DNA of 8,806 nt from an uncultured Prevotella sp. GTDB lineage: Bacteria > Bacteroidota > Bacteroidia > Bacteroidales > Bacteroidaceae. The notes under the pieces are model-generated. The model was not told the DNA's origin, ran no database searches, and saw only the letters and a list, made by a program, of their open reading frames with translations. The position numbers were made by a program, and so were the translations under genes. Below, piece by piece: positions 7,396 to 8,806 of this stretch. Location: NCBI GenBank assembly GCA_934190685.1, contig CAKPTK010000092.1, forward strand, positions 1-8,806. Reading direction: 5' to 3'. The number at the start of each line of letters is the position of its first letter. Within the stretch, counting starts at the first letter, position 1.

Positions 7396-8442
7396 TTATG
7401 ATGGAATGGAAATTTCTCCTGCCAGTGAGCGATTCATGGCTTGGCGTATCTGACGTGGATCGCTATAGATGGCTTGCAAATACATCAGTTTGGTGACTGC
7501 ACTCTCCACCGTACTGTCGTAGCCACTCAGCACTCCGGCATCTTTCAGTTGATAGCCAGTGTCGTAGCGGTCCATTACTACTGTGCCTCGGATGCACTGG
7601 CTGATATTCACTACCGTCACACCACGCATGGTGGCCTCTTTCAAGAGTCGCTTCAGCCACGGACTCTGCGGAGCGTTGCCACTGCCGAACGACCGCATGA
7701 CGATGGAACGCAGTTCGGGAGCGTCGAGCACATGGCGAATGATGTTGTCCTGGATGCCGGGAAAGAGCGAGAACACCACCACATTGGAATCGAGAGCGAA
7801 GTGCGGAACCATGGGACGGGAATAGTCCGGCTTGAGAATGTGGTGGTCGCTGTAGCGGATGTTCACTCCGGCCTGTCCGATGTCGGGATAGTTGAAACTG
7901 GAGAATGCCTCGAAACCATCCGCATTCTGCTTGGTGCTGCGGTTGCCCCGCAACAGGCGGCCGCTGAAATAAATGCACACCTCGGGAACATGCGGTGTGC
8001 CGTCAGGCTTGTAGTCTGAAGCTATTTCGATGCTGGTGATGAGGTTCTCCTTGCCATCCGTGCGCAGCTGGCCGATGGGGAGTTGGCTGCCCGTAAGGAT
8101 GACCGGCTTGGTCAGATTCTCAAGCATGAAGGAGAGAGCAGAGGCGGTGTATGCCATGGTGTCGGTGCCGTGGAGGATGACAAAACCATCATAGCGGTCG
8201 TAGCGGTCGGCGATGATGCGCACCAATTGTGCCCAAAGACGCGGCGTCATGTCGCTGGAGTCGATGATGGGGTTGAACTGGTAGGTGTCCACACCCGTGG
8301 AAAGCTGTTTGAATTCCGGAAGTCGGCTGATGAGATGGTTGAAATCAAGCGGTTCCAAAGCGCCCGTAAGAGCGTTGCATCCCATGCCGATGGTTCCACC
8401 TGTGTAGATCAATAATACCTTTCCTGTGCGCTGATTCTTCAT
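7396..8442 (-). CDS. ansA: Type I (cytoplasmic) L-asparaginase
   Basis: A 348-aa enzyme hydrolysing L-asparagine to L-aspartate and ammonia. It matches the type I family (E. coli AnsA, 338 aa) along its whole length from memory of that sequence. The first active-site motif YTGGTIGM is at residues 13-20 (nucleophile Thr17). The second, HGTDTMAYTASALSFMLEN, is at 91-109 (Thr93-Asp94). The lysine of the triad is K171 in RGNRSTKQNADGF (165-177). MRSFGSGNAPQ and NISQCIRG, the latter matching the region of E. coli AnsA that carries the allosteric-site cysteine, are also present. There is no signal peptide, which fits the cytoplasmic type rather than the periplasmic AnsB type. The start is well placed: only 13 residues precede the TGGT motif, close to the 10 in E. 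coli. A few extra residues around 144-153 account for part of its greater length. It is transcribed divergently from uxaC from a good Bacteroidetes promoter. Allosteric control by asparagine is known for the E. coli enzyme and only possible here. Confidence 0.96.
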   Translation of the reverse strand: MKNQRTGKVLLIYTGGTIGMGCNALTGALEPLDFNHLISRLPEFKQLSTGVDTYQFNPIIDSSDMTPRLWAQLVRIIADRYDRYDGFVILHGTDTMAYTASALSFMLENLTKPVILTGSQLPIGQLRTDGKENLITSIEIASDYKPDGTPHVPEVCIYFSGRLLRGNRSTKQNADGFEAFSSFNYPDIGQAGVNIRYSDHHILKPDYSRPMVPHFALDSNVVVFSLFPGIQDNIIRHVLDAPELRSIVMRSFGSGNAPQSPWLKRLLKEATMRGVTVVNISQCIRGTVVMDRYDTGYQLKDAGVLSGYDSTVESAVTKLMYLQAIYSDPRQIRQAMNRSLAGEISIPS

Positions 8443-8496
8443 GTTGATTAAGAGTTGTAATGATGATTACGACATCGTTTGCGTAAAAAAGTTTTG

Positions 8497-8527
8497 CAAA
8501 TATAGTTTAATTTTCCATGAATACAAA
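8497..8527 (-). promoter_or_regulatory. Bacteroidetes-type promoter for the asparaginase gene
   Basis: Read on the minus strand, TTTG (8527-8524) is followed after exactly 19 bases by TATATTTG (8504-8497). This fits the Bacteroidetes primary sigma factor consensus of a -33 TTTG box and a -7 TAnnTTTG box. Transcription would start a few bases below 8497, giving an asparaginase leader of roughly 45-50 bases. The -33 box lies in a run of T on this strand, which makes that box less specific than the -7 box. Confidence 0.72.
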
Positions 8528-8545
8528 AAAAATACCGTATATTTG
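8511..8545 (+). promoter_or_regulatory. Probable promoter for uxaC
   Basis: TATATTTG at 8538-8545 is an exact match to the Bacteroidetes -7 consensus TAnnTTTG. No TTTG sits at the ideal distance upstream; the nearest candidate is the T-rich TTTTCC at 8511-8516 (spacer about 22), so the -33 part is weak and the promoter may depend on an activator. Initiation near 8550 would give a leader of about 50 bases before the uxaC ATG. It overlaps the asparaginase promoter on the opposite strand. Confidence 0.55.
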
Positions 8546-8603
8546 CATTGTAAATAAAGGTCGGATAAGACTCTATTAAGTAATTCTTAAAACAATAATT
8601 GAG

Positions 8604-8806
8604 ATGAAACAATTTATGGATGAAAACTTCCTGCTTGACACCAAGACAGCGCAGGATCTTTTCCACAATCATGCGGCTAAGATGCCAATCATCGATTATC
8701 ACTGCCACCTCATCCCTGAGATGGTTGCAAATGATCACAAGTTCAAGAGCATTACAGAACTCTGGCTCGGTGGTGACCACTACAAGTGGCGTGCTATGCG
8801 TACCAA
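8604..8806 (+). CDS. uxaC: Glucuronate (uronate) isomerase, 3' end missing
   Basis: The first 67 residues of UxaC, which isomerises D-glucuronate to D-fructuronate and D-galacturonate to D-tagaturonate, the first cytoplasmic step in hexuronate catabolism. The start MKQFMDENFLLDT and the segments PIIDYHCHL (residues 28-36) and LWLGGDHYKWRAMRT (53-67) match the N-terminus of this family closely. H33 and H35 form the HxH metal-binding motif at the first strand of the amidohydrolase-superfamily barrel. The ATG at 8604 is chosen because it aligns with the usual family start; there is no Shine-Dalgarno, and the leader is A/T-rich. The gene runs off the right edge (family length about 470 aa). It suggests that the host uses pectin- or glycan-derived uronic acids; further uronate genes may follow outside the window. 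Confidence 0.95.
   Translation, partial: MKQFMDENFLLDTKTAQDLFHNHAAKMPIIDYHCHLIPEMVANDHKFKSITELWLGGDHYKWRAMRT

Noticed and set aside
7441..8019. 192-codon plus-strand frame opposite the asparaginase
   Set aside because: It is a shadow of a clearly recognised enzyme and shows no domain of its own.
8448..8780. 110-codon minus-strand frame upstream of asparaginase
   Set aside because: It covers the divergent promoters and the antisense of the recognised uxaC start, and has no protein features.

Overview
The window looks like chromosomal DNA of a Bacteroidales bacterium, most likely Prevotella or a close relative. Support for this: genes lack clear Shine-Dalgarno sequences; the asparaginase leader carries an exact Bacteroidetes-type promoter (TTTG, 19 bases, TAnnTTTG); and the proteins resemble Bacteroidales family members. 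The genus is an inference from recall, not from a search.

Bases 1-6907 (+ strand) hold the 3' part of a tripartite RND efflux operon. A periplasmic adaptor, cut by the left edge, is followed 3 bases later by a first RND permease (1008 aa). A second, strongly diverged RND permease (1004 aa) starts inside the stop codon of the first (ATGA overlap). The layout suggests an envelope pump built from one adaptor and two unlike permeases, comparable in organisation to MdtBC. An outer-membrane channel gene may lie upstream, outside the window. Neither permease keeps the full Asp-Asp/Lys proton relay of AcrB. The second is the more altered, with Asp-Ala in TM4 and Asn in place of the TM10 lysine.

Bases 6908-7395 are a 488-base non-coding gap between convergent genes. 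It holds two exact 20-bp direct repeats at a 22-bp period, embedded in a cluster of five TGCCCA boxes in both orientations. It also contains two clear inverted repeats and a 24-base alternating pyrimidine-purine tract.

Bases 7396-8442 (- strand) encode a complete cytoplasmic type I L-asparaginase with all recognisable catalytic residues. Bases 8443-8603 are a compact divergent promoter region. It contains an exact 9-bp inverted repeat whose two arms are the -7 boxes of opposing promoters. From 8604 to the right edge is the start of uxaC, glucuronate (uronate) isomerase, on the + strand. The efflux operon and the two catabolic genes are not obviously related in function. I see no mobile element, CRISPR array, tRNA or rRNA. 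The best leads for something undescribed are the two-permease pump with reduced proton-relay residues and the TGCCCA repeat cluster.
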